Source of the DNA: Mycobacterium sp.
GTDB lineage: Bacteria; Actinomycetota; Actinomycetes; Mycobacteriales; Mycobacteriaceae
Assembly: GCA_021732005.1 (NCBI GenBank)
Contig: JAKFVT010000005.1
Span: 1-64,000, forward strand
DNA length: 64,000 bases
Direction: 5' to 3'
Below are positions 36,234 to 46,215 of the stretch, piece after piece; within the stretch, counting starts at the first letter, position 1, and the number at the start of each line of letters is the position of its first letter. The notes below the pieces were generated by a model. It saw only the letters and a program-made list of their open reading frames with translations. It was not told where the DNA came from and did no database searches. Made by a program: the position numbers and the translations under genes.

Positions 36234-38036
36234 GTGCTGCGCAGTCACGCCGCCGGTTCGTTGCGGGCCTCCGACGCCGGACAGACGGTCACGCTGGCCG
36301 GCTGGGTGTCCACCCGGCGCGACCACGGCGGCGTCATCTTCATCGATCTGCGCGACGGGGCTGGTGGTGGGCAAGGGAATGGGCAGAGCGTCGTGCAGGT
36401 CGTGTTCCACGATGCCGACGTGCTCGCGCAGGCGCACCGGCTGCGTGCCGAGTTCTGCGTCGCCGTCGAGGGTGTCGTCGGTATCCGCCCCGAGGGCAAC
36501 GCCAACGCCGAAATCCCCACGGGCGAGATCGAAGTCAACGCGACAGCTCTGACGGTGCTGGGGGAGAGCGCCCCGTTGCCGTTCCAGCTCGACGAGCAGG
36601 CCGGCGAGGAAGCCCGGCTCAAGTACCGCTATCTCGACATGCGCCGGCACGGCGGTCCCGGTGACGCAATCCGGTTGCGCTCCAAGGTGAATGCGGCCGC
36701 GCGCTCAGTGCTGGCCGCCCACGACTTCGTCGAGATCGAGACGCCGACGCTGACCCGGTCGACGCCGGAGGGGGCACGCGACTTCCTGGTGCCGGCCCGG
36801 CTGCAGCCCGGCTCCTTCTATGCGCTGCCGCAGAGCCCGCAGCTGTTCAAGCAGCTGCTGATGGTCGCGGGCATGGAGCGCTACTACCAGATCGCGCGGT
36901 GCTACCGCGACGAGGATTTCCGCGCCGACCGCCAGCCGGAGTTCACCCAGCTCGACATGGAGATGAGCTTCGTCGACGCCGACGACGTCATCGCGGTCTC
37001 CGAAGAAGTGCTTCGGGCCGTGTGGTCCACGATCGGCTACGACCTCCCAACGCCGATCCCGCGGATGTGTTACGACGAGGCGATGGGCCGCTTCGGTACC
37101 GACAAGCCCGATCTGCGGTTCGCCGTCGAACTCGTCGAGTGCACCGAATACTTCAAGGACACGCCGTTCCGGGTGTTCCAGGCGCCCTACGTCGGTGCCG
37201 TGGTCATGCAAGGCGGTGCGTCGCAGCCGCGCCGCACGCTGGACGGCTGGCAGGAGTTCGCCAAACAGCGCGGGCACAAGGGCTTGGCGTACGTACTGGT
37301 CGGTGAGGACGGCGAGCTGAGCGGCCCGGTCGCCAAGAACCTGTCCGACACCGAACGCGCCGGGTTGGCCGCTCACGTCGGTGCCGCACCGGGCGACTGT
37401 GTGTTCTTCGCCGCCGGGACCCCCAAGGGCGCCCGTGCCCTGCTCGGGGCGACGCGCATCGAGATCGCCAAGCGGCTGGACCTCATCGATCCGAACGCGT
37501 GGGCCTTCACCTGGATCGTGAAGTGGCCGCTGTTCGAACCGGCCGACGATGCGACGGCAGCCGGCGACGTCGCGGTGGGGTCAGGCAACTGGACCGCGGT
37601 GCATCACGCGTTCACCGCGCCGATGCCGGAGTCGGAGGCGACATTCGACACCGATCCGGGGTCGGCGATGGCCAACGCCTACGACATCGTCTGCAACGGC
37701 AACGAGATCGGCGGCGGATCGATCCGTATCCACCGCCGCGACGTGCAGGAGCGGGTGTTCGCGATGATGGGCATCGATCATGACGAAGCGCGCGAGAAGT
37801 TCGGATTCCTGTTGGACGCCTTCACCTTTGGTGCCCCGCCGCACGGCGGCATCGCGTTCGGCTGGGATCGCATCGTCGCGCTGCTGGCCGGGGTCGACTC
37901 GATCCGCGAGGTGATCGCGTTCCCGAAGTCCGGCGGTGGCGTCGATCCGCTGACCGACGCGCCTGCGCCGATCACCGCGCAACAGCGCAAGGAATCCGGA
38001 ATAGATTTCAAGCCGGAGAAGCTGGACAAGTCATGA
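36234..38036 (+). CDS. aspS: Aspartate-tRNA ligase
   Basis: 600 aa class IIb synthetase. The N-terminal OB-fold anticodon domain ([23 protein letters not shown]) is followed by the catalytic core: motif 2 [25 protein letters not shown] and motif 3 [18 protein letters not shown] bacterial-type insertion (GAD) domain lies between. A Gly-rich loop ([10 protein letters not shown]) near residue 43 looks like a small insertion in the OB fold. GTG start with AGGAG 6 bases upstream. Mycobacterial AspRS is generally non-discriminating and works with GatCAB. The stop overlaps the next gene (ATGA). Confidence 0.97.
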   Translation: MLRSHAAGSLRASDAGQTVTLAGWVSTRRDHGGVIFIDLRDGAGGGQGNGQSVVQVVFHDADVLAQAHRLRAEFCVAVEGVVGIRPEGNANAEIPTGEIEVNATALTVLGESAPLPFQLDEQAGEEARLKYRYLDMRRHGGPGDAIRLRSKVNAAARSVLAAHDFVEIETPTLTRSTPEGARDFLVPARLQPGSFYALPQSPQLFKQLLMVAGMERYYQIARCYRDEDFRADRQPEFTQLDMEMSFVDADDVIAVSEEVLRAVWSTIGYDLPTPIPRMCYDEAMGRFGTDKPDLRFAVELVECTEYFKDTPFRVFQAPYVGAVVMQGGASQPRRTLDGWQEFAKQRGHKGLAYVLVGEDGELSGPVAKNLSDTERAGLAAHVGAAPGDCVFFAAGTPKGARALLGATRIEIAKRLDLIDPNAWAFTWIVKWPLFEPADDATAAGDVAVGSGNWTAVHHAFTAPMPESEATFDTDPGSAMANAYDIVCNGNEIGGGSIRIHRRDVQERVFAMMGIDHDEAREKFGFLLDAFTFGAPPHGGIAFGWDRIVALLAGVDSIREVIAFPKSGGGVDPLTDAPAPITAQQRKESGIDFKPEKLDKS

Positions 38037-38461
38037 CTTTCCCGGACAAGTCGGCCCTGGACGACTTCAACAACAACATTGTCGACGAGTTCCGCGCGAA
38101 TGCGGGCGTCGTCGGCGGCCCATTCGAGGGCCGGACGCTGCTGCTGCTCCACACCACCGGAGCGAAGTCCGGCAAGCAGCGCCTGGCGCCATTGGCCTAC
38201 CTGACTGTCGACGGCAAGATGCTGATCATCGGGTCGAAGGCGGGCGCCGACACCAATCCCGACTGGGTGCACAATCTGCGGGCCAACCCGCGGGCACACA
38301 TCGAGGTCGGCACCGAGGCCTACGACGTGATCGCTCGCGAGCTCCCTCGCGAGGAACGGGACGAGGCCTACCCGAAGATCGTGGCGGAGGCTCCCGGCTT
38401 CGGCGAATACCAGGCGAAGACCACCCGGGTCATCCCGCTGTTCGAGCTGACCCGGGTCTAG
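38033..38461 (+). CDS. Ddn-type F420-dependent nitroreductase family protein
   Basis: 142 aa split-barrel protein of the deazaflavin-dependent nitroreductase (Ddn) family. Signature segments: [20 protein letters not shown], then [23 protein letters not shown], which bind coenzyme F420, and a C-terminal PLFELTRV. Members reduce quinones or nitro compounds and are common in mycobacteria. Its ATG overlaps the aspS stop by 4 bases. Physiological substrate unknown. Confidence 0.93.
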   Translation: MTFPDKSALDDFNNNIVDEFRANAGVVGGPFEGRTLLLLHTTGAKSGKQRLAPLAYLTVDGKMLIIGSKAGADTNPDWVHNLRANPRAHIEVGTEAYDVIARELPREERDEAYPKIVAEAPGFGEYQAKTTRVIPLFELTRV

Positions 38462-38469
38462 CTCCTCCA

Positions 38470-38883
38470 CTACTTCAGGGTCGGGCAGATCTGCTTGAGC
38501 CAGTCGGTGATCGCGTTCCGGTTGGCGTCCAGATCAGCGTCGGTGGGCTGCGCGCCGATCGTGGTGACGAAGTGCTCGATAGCGGCCTTCACCGGGTCGG
38601 GTGGGCTGTATTTTTCAAGCGTGTCGGCGTTCGTGCGCGCCTTGTCGGCGCTGGTTGCCACCATCAGATTATCTTTGGCGAAGCCGATGTCCAGGCAGGT
38701 GGAGTCGTCCAATGCCCCCGCCGGCGCCGACGAAGTTGACGCCGAGCTGGATTGTGGGGCAACCGAACTCGCAGCTGGCGACGGAGTCGAGGTCGATCCC
38801 GAGGACGAGTCGTTGCTTGAGCACCCCGCTGCGATCAACGCGACGGTCATGAGTCCTGCGATACCAAACCGATGAGGTTGCAT
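38470..38883 (-). CDS. Small lipoprotein of unknown function
   Basis: 137 aa. A signal peptide with lipobox AAGC (LMTVALIAAGCSS) puts the lipidated Cys near residue 21. A Ser/Thr/Pro-rich linker (about 40 residues) leads to a short helical domain with two Cys (STCLDIGFAKDNLM and LKQICPTLK). ATG at 38883 preferred over GTG at 38889; neither has a strong ribosome site. Convergent with the Ddn-like gene. Confidence 0.78.
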   Translation of the reverse strand: MQPHRFGIAGLMTVALIAAGCSSNDSSSGSTSTPSPAASSVAPQSSSASTSSAPAGALDDSTCLDIGFAKDNLMVATSADKARTNADTLEKYSPPDPVKAAIEHFVTTIGAQPTDADLDANRNAITDWLKQICPTLK

Positions 38884-38915
38884 CGGCACGAGTATTGCCT
38901 ACACGGCTGCGTTTG

Positions 38916-38952
38916 GGCGCGGTTTCGAGCGCTGACCGCTCGAAACCGCGCC
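38916..38952. terminator. Perfect 16-bp hairpin terminator after the thiolase-DUF302 operon
   Basis: Perfect inverted repeat with arms at 38916-38931 (GGCGCGGTTTCGAGCG) and 38937-38952 (its exact complement), loop CTGAC. It begins 4 bases after the DUF302 stop on the minus strand and precedes the lipoprotein promoter. A long stem without a U-tract is the usual actinobacterial form. Confidence 0.88.
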
Positions 38953-38956
38953 GAAC

Positions 38957-39445
38957 TCACTCGGTCACCTTGGCGGCCAGCGCGGCCAGCTTGGCGTCGA
39001 GCGCCTCGGCGGCGCTGAGCAGCTCCGGATTCGGCTCCACGACCATCAACGACGACGGCTTCACGTAGGTCAGGCTGCTGCCGCCGCCTTCGTCGAGGAT
39101 CACCAATTCGACCGGGGCGAACAGACCCGCCGTCAGGTCATGCCGAAGCATGGTGATCGCGATCAACGGGTTACCCAGGATCACGCGCAACACCTTGCGC
39201 TCGATGCCGGCCTTGGTGATCCAGGCGCCGTGGTCGAGTAACGCGAACAGCATGAATCCGCTTGGCCCGACGTACTTTTCGACCGCATGCTCATAGGAAT
39301 CCCAATCGCTGGGGAGTGCGCTGATGTCGTTGATCGGCACCGGCTGCTCGCCGATGTCGGCGAGCAGCGCGGCAACCAGCTCGTCGTAACTCTTGGCGCT
39401 GTCGTAGCGCACCCGGACCCCGTCGAAGTGGGTCTCGGTCGCCAT
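38957..39445 (-). CDS. DUF302 domain protein
   Basis: 162 aa. The DUF302 pattern is visible in VRYDSAKSYDELVAALLADIGEQP, the central VLRVILGNPLIAITMLRHDLTAGLFAPVELVI, and the C-terminal strand TYVKPSSLMV. Small alpha-beta proteins of unknown function, sometimes found with thiol or lipid metabolism genes. One base separates its ATG from the thiolase stop, so the two are co-transcribed; a strong hairpin follows. Confidence 0.86.
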   Translation of the reverse strand: MATETHFDGVRVRYDSAKSYDELVAALLADIGEQPVPINDISALPSDWDSYEHAVEKYVGPSGFMLFALLDHGAWITKAGIERKVLRVILGNPLIAITMLRHDLTAGLFAPVELVILDEGGGSSLTYVKPSSLMVVEPNPELLSAAEALDAKLAALAAKVTE

Positions 39446-39446
39446 G

Positions 39447-40646
39447 TCAGAGCCGCTCGACGATCGTGGCGTTGGCCATGCCGCCGCCCTCGCACATCGT
39501 TTGCAGACCGTAGCGTCCGCCGCGCTGCTCGAGCGCATTGACCAGCGTGGTCATGATTCGCGCGCCACTGGCACCCAGCGGGTGACCGATCGCGATCGCG
39601 CCGCCGTTGACGTTGGTCCTTGAAAGAAGGTCGGAGTGAGGTCGTCCTCCGATTTCTTTGGCCCAGCTCAACACCACCGGTGCGAAGGCCTCGTTCACCT
39701 CGAACAGATCGATATCGGCCAGGGTCAGTCCGGCCCGCGCCAGCACCTTCTCGGTCGCGGGGATGACGCCGGTCAGCATGTACAGCGGATCCGAGCCCAC
39801 CACGGTGGTGGTATGGATGCGCGCCAACGGTTTCCAGCCGTGCCGGTGCGCGACCTCCGATGTGGTGATCAACACCGCGGCACTGCCGTCGGACAGCGGT
39901 GAGGAGTTGCCCGGCGTGATCTCCCAGTTGATCTGCGGGAAGCGCGCGGCATACGCCTCGTTGTAGAACGCCGGCTTCAGTCCGCCCAGCGTCTCGACCG
40001 TCGTTCCGGGACGGATGATCTCGTCGGTCTGCAGGCCCGCGATCGGTGCCAGCTCGTTGTCGAACAGCCCGTCCTTGGTGGCTTGCGCGGCCTTCTCGTG
40101 GCTGGCGGCGGAGAACTCGTCGAGTTCGGTGCGCGAGAGTTCCCAGCGTGCGGCGATCAGTTCCGCGCTGATGCCCTGCGGCACCAGACCGTCCGAATAC
40201 CGCTCGGCGAACCGGGTGCCGAACGGATCGCTGCCCGGTAGCACCGACGAACCCATGGGTACCCGGCTCATCGACTCCACACCGCCGGCGATCACCACGT
40301 CGTAGGCGCCTGCGATGACGCCCTGCGCGGCGAACGAGATCGCCTGCTGGCTCGAACCGCACTGTCGGTCGACGGTCGTCCCAGGAACCGACTCAGGGAA
40401 GCCGGCCCCCAGCAGCGCGTTTCGGGCGATGTTGACCGCCTGGTCACCGACCTGTGTCACCGCGCCCGCGATGACGTCGTCGATATCGGCCGGGTCGACG
40501 CCGGTTCGCGCGACCAGCTCGGAGAGGCTGTGCGCCAACAGATCGGCGGGCAACACGCCGTGCAACGCGCCGCCGGGTTTGCCCTTGCCGATCGGCGTGC
40601 GGACCGCCCCCACGATGACGGCGTCCCGCCCTGAGTAACCGGCCAT
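39447..40646 (-). CDS. Acetyl-CoA acetyltransferase (thiolase)
   Basis: 399 aa thiolase of the degradative/steroid-type branch. Catalytic residues: acyl-accepting Cys in DRQCGSSQQAI (about residue 93), His in NEAFAPV, the GHPLGASGAR His, and the second Cys in MCEGGGMANA. It cleaves 3-ketoacyl-CoA or runs the reverse condensation. AGGAGG lies upstream of the ATG. Operon with DUF302; divergent from an HxlR regulator with an inverted-repeat operator in the 94-base gap. Confidence 0.94.
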   Translation of the reverse strand: MAGYSGRDAVIVGAVRTPIGKGKPGGALHGVLPADLLAHSLSELVARTGVDPADIDDVIAGAVTQVGDQAVNIARNALLGAGFPESVPGTTVDRQCGSSQQAISFAAQGVIAGAYDVVIAGGVESMSRVPMGSSVLPGSDPFGTRFAERYSDGLVPQGISAELIAARWELSRTELDEFSAASHEKAAQATKDGLFDNELAPIAGLQTDEIIRPGTTVETLGGLKPAFYNEAYAARFPQINWEITPGNSSPLSDGSAAVLITTSEVAHRHGWKPLARIHTTTVVGSDPLYMLTGVIPATEKVLARAGLTLADIDLFEVNEAFAPVVLSWAKEIGGRPHSDLLSRTNVNGGAIAIGHPLGASGARIMTTLVNALEQRGGRYGLQTMCEGGGMANATIVERL

Positions 40647-40681
40647 GTTGTCCTCCTGAACTCGTCGCTGAGTACTGCTTT

Positions 40682-40710
40682 CTATACCCAGCTATAACAC
40701 CTAGGTATAG
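40682..40710. promoter_or_regulatory. Putative HxlR operator between thiolase and hxlR genes
   Basis: CTATACC (40682-40688) and GGTATAG (40704-40710) form a 7-bp inverted repeat. A third half-site, CTATAAC, lies between them at 40692-40698. It is in the gap between the divergent thiolase and HxlR genes, so binding would regulate both. TATAGT at 40706 could also be a -10 element. Confidence 0.6.
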
Positions 40711-40740
40711 TGAAAACAACTCAGAAATGGAGTGACTTAC

Positions 40741-41232
40741 GTGACACTGCTGCAGGGACCCCTCGCCGATCGCGACACCTGGTCGGCGGTCGGTAAGTGC
40801 CCGATCGAGAAGACCATGTCGGTTATCGGAACCAAGTCGGCGATGCTGATCCTCCGGGAGGCCTTTTACGGCACGACCAGGTTCGACGACTTCGCCCGAC
40901 GGGTGGGTATCACCAAGGCCGCCACGTCGGCGCGGCTCACCGAACTCGTCGACGCCGGCCTGCTGACCAGGCAGCCCTACCGCGAGCCGGGGCAGCGGGT
41001 GCGCGACGAGTATGTGCTCACCGACGCCGGCACCGAGCTGATGCCGGTGGTGTGGGCGATGTTCGAGTGGGGGCGGCGCCATCTTCCCGACGAGAGCCGG
41101 CTGCGGCTGACCCACCTCGACTGTGGCGCCGACGCGACCGTCGAAATCCGTTGCACACGGGGGCATCTCGTGCCGCCCGAGGAACTGGGTGTGGAGCTCA
41201 AGCGGAAAGGTGCCGCGCCTACGTCGCGGTGA
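40741..41232 (+). CDS. HxlR-type winged-helix regulator
   Basis: 163 aa. The HxlR motif is clear: CPIEKTMSVIGTKSAMLILREAFYGTTRFDDFARRVGITKAATSARLTELVDAGLL, then the wing VRDEYVLTDAGTELMPVVWAMFEWGRRH. The N-terminal Cys (about residue 20) is where HxlR proteins sense redox or aldehyde signals. GTG at 40741 has GGAG 8 bases upstream, so it is preferred over the GTG at 40732. Divergent from the thiolase; the condensation-like gene starts just downstream. Confidence 0.92.
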   Translation: MTLLQGPLADRDTWSAVGKCPIEKTMSVIGTKSAMLILREAFYGTTRFDDFARRVGITKAATSARLTELVDAGLLTRQPYREPGQRVRDEYVLTDAGTELMPVVWAMFEWGRRHLPDESRLRLTHLDCGADATVEIRCTRGHLVPPEELGVELKRKGAAPTSR

Positions 41233-41249
41233 CACCGCCCCCGCCTACG

Positions 41250-42590
41250 ATGGCCGGTGTGGACTCCACGCTGGCGTATATCGATCAAGGATCCTTCCTC
41301 GGACTGCGGGCGCTCGGTCGCGGGCCGCTGGCCCAGTACGCCTGGATCTATGAGCGCCCGGTCGACTTCGAAGGGCTGCGTCGCTTCCACCACAACCTCG
41401 GCCACGGCCTGTTGGGGCGCCGCATCGAGCGTTCACCGCTACCGTTCGGCCGCGACCACTGGGTGGCGTGGACCGGCCCGGCTGACATCGACGTCGCGGC
41501 TGCCGCCCGCCCACGCGCCGAGGCGCTGGCCTGGCTCGACGAGCAGATTCGCGTTCCGATCGATCCCGAGGGTGGCCCGTCCTGGCGGCTGGCCGTCCAG
41601 CCGTTCACCGAGGGTGGGGCCGTGGTCACGCTGATCGCCTCGCATTCGATTTGCGACGGACTGGCGATCACCCTGGCAATCAAGCAGGCCGCCAATGGCG
41701 AGACCTGGGACCTCGGCTATCCGCAACCCCACTCCCGTAGCCGCGGGGAGGCCCTGCGCGAAGACACCGCGGGCCTTGTGCGCGCGGTGCCTGACTTCGC
41801 CAAGGCGATCGGTGCCGCGGTGAAACTTGCCCGCAACAACCGCAATGAACTCACCTCATCGGCCGGACGTTCGGCGCCGGCGCCGGCCAAGATCGACGAA
41901 ACCGGGCTTGTCACCGTGCCTGCGCTGGTCGCCTACATCGACGAGACCCAATGGCAACAACGCATGGAAAGCCTTGGCGGAACCAGCAATTCGTTGTTCG
42001 CCGGAATCGCCGCGAAGCTGGGGCAGGAGCAGGGGCGGGTCGACGACAACGGTCGGGTCCGGCTGCAGTTCCCGGTCAGCGAACGCACCGAGGGCGACAC
42101 CCGGGCCAACGCCCTGACCGGGATGACGGTGAGCATCGACCCCGCCAACGTCACGCAGACCCTGCGTGATGTGCGTGCCGAACTGAAGAAGAACCTGGCC
42201 GCGTTGTCGGAGAGCCGCTTCGAGCTGCTGGGTCCGGTGGCGTTGGCGCCACTGATCCCGCCCGGGCTGGCCCGTCGGCTGGAGGGGATGGCGCTCGGCG
42301 CGGGCGCGCCGATCGGCTGTTCCAATCTCGGGAAGCTGGACCCGGCGGTGAACCGGCCCGACGGCACCGACGCCGACCACATAGTCGTGCGTCAGCTCGA
42401 GTCGCGGATAACCGCGGACATTCTCGATCGGCTCGGCGGCACCCTGTTCCTGGCGTCGGGTCAGGTCAACGGTGAGGTTTCGATCTCGGTCTCGGCGTGG
42501 CGTCCCGGTGGCCCCAACAGCAAAGACCTGCTGAAGGCCTCGGTGGGTGAGGTCCTCGATGAATTCGGGCTCACCGCCACCATCGAGTAA
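41250..42590 (+). CDS. Condensation/PapA-like acyltransferase
   Basis: 446 aa protein of the condensation-domain superfamily (PapA, WS/DGAT and NRPS condensation relatives). The catalytic motif is HSICDG at about residues 132-137; the preceding His of the usual HHxxxDG is Ser here. The C-terminal half has the second lobe (LTGMTVSIDPANVTQTLRDVRAELKKNL, PIGCSNLGKL). It probably transfers an acyl group to an alcohol or amine. The start could be ATG 41250, GTG 41229 (overlapping the HxlR stop) or GTG 41259. Upstream of an MmpS-MmpL exporter, which suggests a lipid that is acylated and exported. Confidence 0.82.
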   Translation: MAGVDSTLAYIDQGSFLGLRALGRGPLAQYAWIYERPVDFEGLRRFHHNLGHGLLGRRIERSPLPFGRDHWVAWTGPADIDVAAAARPRAEALAWLDEQIRVPIDPEGGPSWRLAVQPFTEGGAVVTLIASHSICDGLAITLAIKQAANGETWDLGYPQPHSRSRGEALREDTAGLVRAVPDFAKAIGAAVKLARNNRNELTSSAGRSAPAPAKIDETGLVTVPALVAYIDETQWQQRMESLGGTSNSLFAGIAAKLGQEQGRVDDNGRVRLQFPVSERTEGDTRANALTGMTVSIDPANVTQTLRDVRAELKKNLAALSESRFELLGPVALAPLIPPGLARRLEGMALGAGAPIGCSNLGKLDPAVNRPDGTDADHIVVRQLESRITADILDRLGGTLFLASGQVNGEVSISVSAWRPGGPNSKDLLKASVGEVLDEFGLTATIE

Positions 42591-42601
42591 CCGCAATCGT
42601 G

Positions 42602-42613
42602 TGACACCTGTCA
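42602..42613. promoter_or_regulatory. Short palindrome upstream of mmpS
   Basis: TGACA-CC-TGTCA, just after the acyltransferase stop and about 140 bases before mmpS. It could be an operator or part of a terminator; no regulator is assigned. Confidence 0.35.
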
Positions 42614-42747
42614 GAAATTCTCGTCGTCCATGAGGCTGATCACACGGGTTATGCTGACGAGATCCGTTAGTCCTACTATGTAGCGGTGCTAAATGTGGCC
42701 GCGGTGAATCGACAGGCTGATCTGCGAGGCCAGAAGGGGGTCCGGTC

Positions 42748-43293
42748 GTGACGCTGGAAAGCCAGACCTACGCATCCTCGGGCGCGCCGGCCGACGACGT
42801 TCCCGCCGGCCCGGATCAGAAGCAGGCTCAACCCGCAGGTCACCGCACCAAGCGCCGTGGACCGCTGCAACTCCTGCGCAAGGTTTGGCTGCCGATCGTG
42901 ATCGTTCTGGTGATCGCCATCGCCGCCTTCGGCGTTTTCCGGCTGCACGGGGTGTTCGGAAAGACCGAGACGACCCGGCCCGGTAGCGGCCTTGCCAATG
43001 ACACCAAGCCGTTCAACCCGAAGACCGTGGTGTACGAGATCTACGGCCCGCCGGGAGCCGTCGCGACGATCAACTACCTCGACCTGGACGCCCAGCCGCA
43101 GATCGTGCGGGACGTCACCCTGCCGTGGTCGCTGACCCTGACGACCACCGCGCCGGCCGCCTCGGCCAACATCGTCGCCCAGGGCGACAGTGACACGATC
43201 GGTTGCCGGATCACCGTCAACGGCGAGCTCAAGGACGAGAAGACCAACACCGGTGTGAACGCGCAGACCTTCTGCCTGGTCAAGTCCGCATGA
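42748..43293 (+). CDS. MmpS family transport accessory protein
   Basis: 181 aa. A cytosolic N-terminal tail of about 45 residues, one membrane helix ([18 protein letters not shown]) and a soluble beta-sandwich domain outside ([55 protein letters not shown]) with the conserved Cys pair. MmpS proteins help MmpL transporters export lipids or siderophores. GTG start with AAGGGGG upstream. The stop overlaps the MmpL start (ATGA). Confidence 0.92.
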   Translation: MTLESQTYASSGAPADDVPAGPDQKQAQPAGHRTKRRGPLQLLRKVWLPIVIVLVIAIAAFGVFRLHGVFGKTETTRPGSGLANDTKPFNPKTVVYEIYGPPGAVATINYLDLDAQPQIVRDVTLPWSLTLTTTAPAASANIVAQGDSDTIGCRITVNGELKDEKTNTGVNAQTFCLVKSA

Positions 43294-46190
43294 TCCTGCT
43301 CAACAAAGACGAAAAACCGCAGGCCGAACCGGGGAGGCGGCCGCACATCGCGCAGTGGGTCCGCTGGCTGTCCGTCCCGATCATCCTGGGCTGGCTGGCA
43401 CTGACCGTCGTCACGAACATCGTCGTGCCACAGATCGAGGTCGTCGGCCAGGAGCAGTCGGTGCCGATGACGGCGATGGACGCGCCGTCGTCCGTCGCGA
43501 TGAGCACGATCGGCAACACGTTCCAGGAGTTCAAGTCGAACACCTCGGTGATGATCGTGCTGGAAAGCGACCAGCCGCTCGGCGATGCCGCGCACCAGTA
43601 CTACAACGAGATCGTCAAGAAGCTCGAGGCCGACAAGAAACACGTCGAGCACATTCAGGACTTCTGGAGCGATCCGTTGACCGCCGCCGGATCGCAGAGC
43701 TCCGACGGCAAATCCGCCTATGTGCAGGCCTATCTGTCCGGCAACATGGGTGAGGGTCTGGCCAACGAGTCGGTCGAGGCCGTCAAGACGATCGTCGAGA
43801 GCGTGCCCCCGCCGCCGGGGATCAAGGCCTACGTCGCCGGATCGTCGGCGCTGATCAACGACACCCACATCGCCGGTGACCGCAGCCTCAAGATCATCAC
43901 CGGTCTGACCTTCGGCGTCATCACGGTGATGCTGCTGGTCGTCTACCGCTCGATCGTCACGGTGCTGATCGCGCTGGTGATGGTGTTCCTCGAACTGGCG
44001 GCGGCCCGTGGTGTGGTGGCCTTCCTGGGTTATCACCACCTGATCGGGCTGTCGACGTTCGCGGTCAACCTGCTGGTGATGGTCGCGATCGCGGCCGGTA
44101 CCGACTACGTCATCTTCTTGTTCGGCCGCTATCAGGAGGCGCGCAGCAAGGGCGCCGACAAAGAGTCTGCCTACTACGAGATGTATCACGGCACCGGGCA
44201 CGTGATCGTCGGGTCCGGGATGACGATCGCCGGCGCGTTGTTCTGTCTGCACTTCACCCGCAGTCCGATGTTCCAGTCGATGGGCGTGCCGCTGTTCGTC
44301 GGCATGGTGGTGGTGGTTACCGCCGCGATGACGCTCGGCCCCGCCGTTGTGACCGCGGCCAGCCGCTTCGGCCTGTTGGAGCCCAAAGCGGCGTCCCGTG
44401 AACGTTTTTGGCGGCGCATCGGCACCGCGGTGGTCCGCTGGCCCGGACCCATCCTGGTGGCGACGACCTTCGTCTGCCTGATCGGGCTGCTTGCGCTGCC
44501 CGGCTACCGAACCGACTACAACGACCGGCACTACCTGCCTGCCGACATTCCGGCCAGTGAGGGGTTCGCCGCCGCCGAGCGGCACTTCCCGGAGGCGCGG
44601 CTGAGCCCCGAACTCCTGATGCTGCAGAGCGACCACGACCTACGCAACTCCGCCGACTTCCTGGTGATCGATCGGGTGGCGAAGGCCATCTTCCACACGC
44701 CGGGCATCGGACGGGTGCAGACCATCACCAGGCCTCTGGGTACCCCGATCGAACACAGCTCGATCCCGTTCCTGCTCGGCATGCAGGGCACCACGCAGAC
44801 GCTGAACCAGTCCTACATGCAGGACCGGATGAAGGACATGCTGAAGATGGGCGACGACATGAACGTCTCCATCAACCAGATGACGAAGATGTACGACCTG
44901 CTCGGGCAGCTCAACGCCGTCACGCACAGCATGGTCGGCAAGATGGACCTGACGCTCGCCGACATCCAGACGCTGCGTAACCACATCGCCGACTTCGACG
45001 ACTTCTTCCGGCCGATCCGCAACTACTTCTACTGGGAACCGCACTGTTTCGACATCCCGGTGTGCTGGTCGATCCGGTCGGTGTTCGACACCCTCGACGG
45101 CATCGACACCATGACCGACGACTTCCAGGTCCTGGTACCGGATCTGCACAAGCTGGACCTGTTGACGGCCCAGATGCGCACGCTGATGCCGCCGATGATC
45201 GACACGATGCGCTCGATGCGGACCATGCAGCTGACCCTGCAGAGCACACAGTCCGGTCAGCAGGACCAGATCGCGGCCATGCAGGACAACCAGAGCGCGA
45301 TGGGCAAGGCGTTCGACGAAGCCAAGAACGACGACTCGTTCTACCTGCCGCCGGAGGCGTTCGACAATCCGGACTTCAAGCGCGGCATGAAGATGTTCTT
45401 GTCACCGGACGGAAAAGCGGTGCGGTTCATCATCTCTCACGAGGGTGATCCGATGTCGCCGGAGGGTCTCAGCCATATCGACCCGATCAAGAATGCGGCG
45501 TTCGAGGCGATCAAGGGCACTCCGCTGGAGGGCTCGAAGATCTTCCTCGCCGGTACCGCGGCCAGCTTCAAGGACATGCAGGACAGCGCCGACTACGACT
45601 TGATGATCGCCGGATTGGCAGCGCTGTGCCTGATCTTCATCATCATGCTGATCATCACCCGAGCGGTGGTGGCTTCCGCGGTGATCGTCGGCACGGTGGC
45701 GTTGTCGCTGGGCACGTCATTCGGTTTGTCGGTGTTGATCTGGCAGGACCTCATCGGCCGTCCGCTGCACTGGATGGTGATGGTGATGGCGATCGTCATC
45801 CTGCTCGCGGTCGGTTCCGACTACAACCTGCTGCTGGTGGCGCGCCTCAAGGAGGAGATCCCCGCCGGGCTCAAGACGGGCATCATCCGCGCGATGGGCG
45901 GCAGCGGCTCGGTGGTCACCTCCGCCGGCCTGGTGTTCGCGGTCACGATGGCGGCCATGGCTTTCAGCGAGCTGACTGTCATCGCGCAGGTCGGAACGAC
46001 CATCGGCATGGGTCTGCTGGTCGACACGCTGGTGATCCGGTCGTTCATGACGCCGTCGATCGCCGCCCTGTTGGGCAGGTGGTTCTGGTGGCCGCAGCGG
46101 GTGCGTCCACGTCCGGTGCCGAGCCCGTGGCCCACCCCGGCGACCAGAGCGGCGAACACCGAGCCGATCCCGGCCCAATCCCAGCAGTAG
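43290..46190 (+). CDS. MmpL family RND transporter, MmpL4/MmpL5 type
   Basis: 966 aa inner-membrane exporter driven by protons. Twelve membrane segments are in the usual 1+5+1+5 arrangement. Proton-relay Asp-Tyr pairs are visible in [17 protein letters not shown] (about residue 270) and [16 protein letters not shown] (about 842). The second extracytoplasmic loop has a long helical, Met-rich coiled-coil insertion (about 500-700), which in mycobacteria marks the MmpL4/MmpL5 class linked with siderophore and glycopeptidolipid export. Coupled to mmpS by a 4-base overlap. Substrate not shown by sequence. Confidence 0.93.
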   Translation: MILLNKDEKPQAEPGRRPHIAQWVRWLSVPIILGWLALTVVTNIVVPQIEVVGQEQSVPMTAMDAPSSVAMSTIGNTFQEFKSNTSVMIVLESDQPLGDAAHQYYNEIVKKLEADKKHVEHIQDFWSDPLTAAGSQSSDGKSAYVQAYLSGNMGEGLANESVEAVKTIVESVPPPPGIKAYVAGSSALINDTHIAGDRSLKIITGLTFGVITVMLLVVYRSIVTVLIALVMVFLELAAARGVVAFLGYHHLIGLSTFAVNLLVMVAIAAGTDYVIFLFGRYQEARSKGADKESAYYEMYHGTGHVIVGSGMTIAGALFCLHFTRSPMFQSMGVPLFVGMVVVVTAAMTLGPAVVTAASRFGLLEPKAASRERFWRRIGTAVVRWPGPILVATTFVCLIGLLALPGYRTDYNDRHYLPADIPASEGFAAAERHFPEARLSPELLMLQSDHDLRNSADFLVIDRVAKAIFHTPGIGRVQTITRPLGTPIEHSSIPFLLGMQGTTQTLNQSYMQDRMKDMLKMGDDMNVSINQMTKMYDLLGQLNAVTHSMVGKMDLTLADIQTLRNHIADFDDFFRPIRNYFYWEPHCFDIPVCWSIRSVFDTLDGIDTMTDDFQVLVPDLHKLDLLTAQMRTLMPPMIDTMRSMRTMQLTLQSTQSGQQDQIAAMQDNQSAMGKAFDEAKNDDSFYLPPEAFDNPDFKRGMKMFLSPDGKAVRFIISHEGDPMSPEGLSHIDPIKNAAFEAIKGTPLEGSKIFLAGTAASFKDMQDSADYDLMIAGLAALCLIFIIMLIITRAVVASAVIVGTVALSLGTSFGLSVLIWQDLIGRPLHWMVMVMAIVILLAVGSDYNLLLVARLKEEIPAGLKTGIIRAMGGSGSVVTSAGLVFAVTMAAMAFSELTVIAQVGTTIGMGLLVDTLVIRSFMTPSIAALLGRWFWWPQRVRPRPVPSPWPTPATRAANTEPIPAQSQQ

Positions 46191-46215
46191 CCAACCGCTT
46201 TCGACGCGGTCCGAG

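Noticed and set aside
43074..44636. 520-codon minus-strand frame opposite mmpL
   Set aside because: His/Asp/Arg-rich shadow of the MmpL coding strand.
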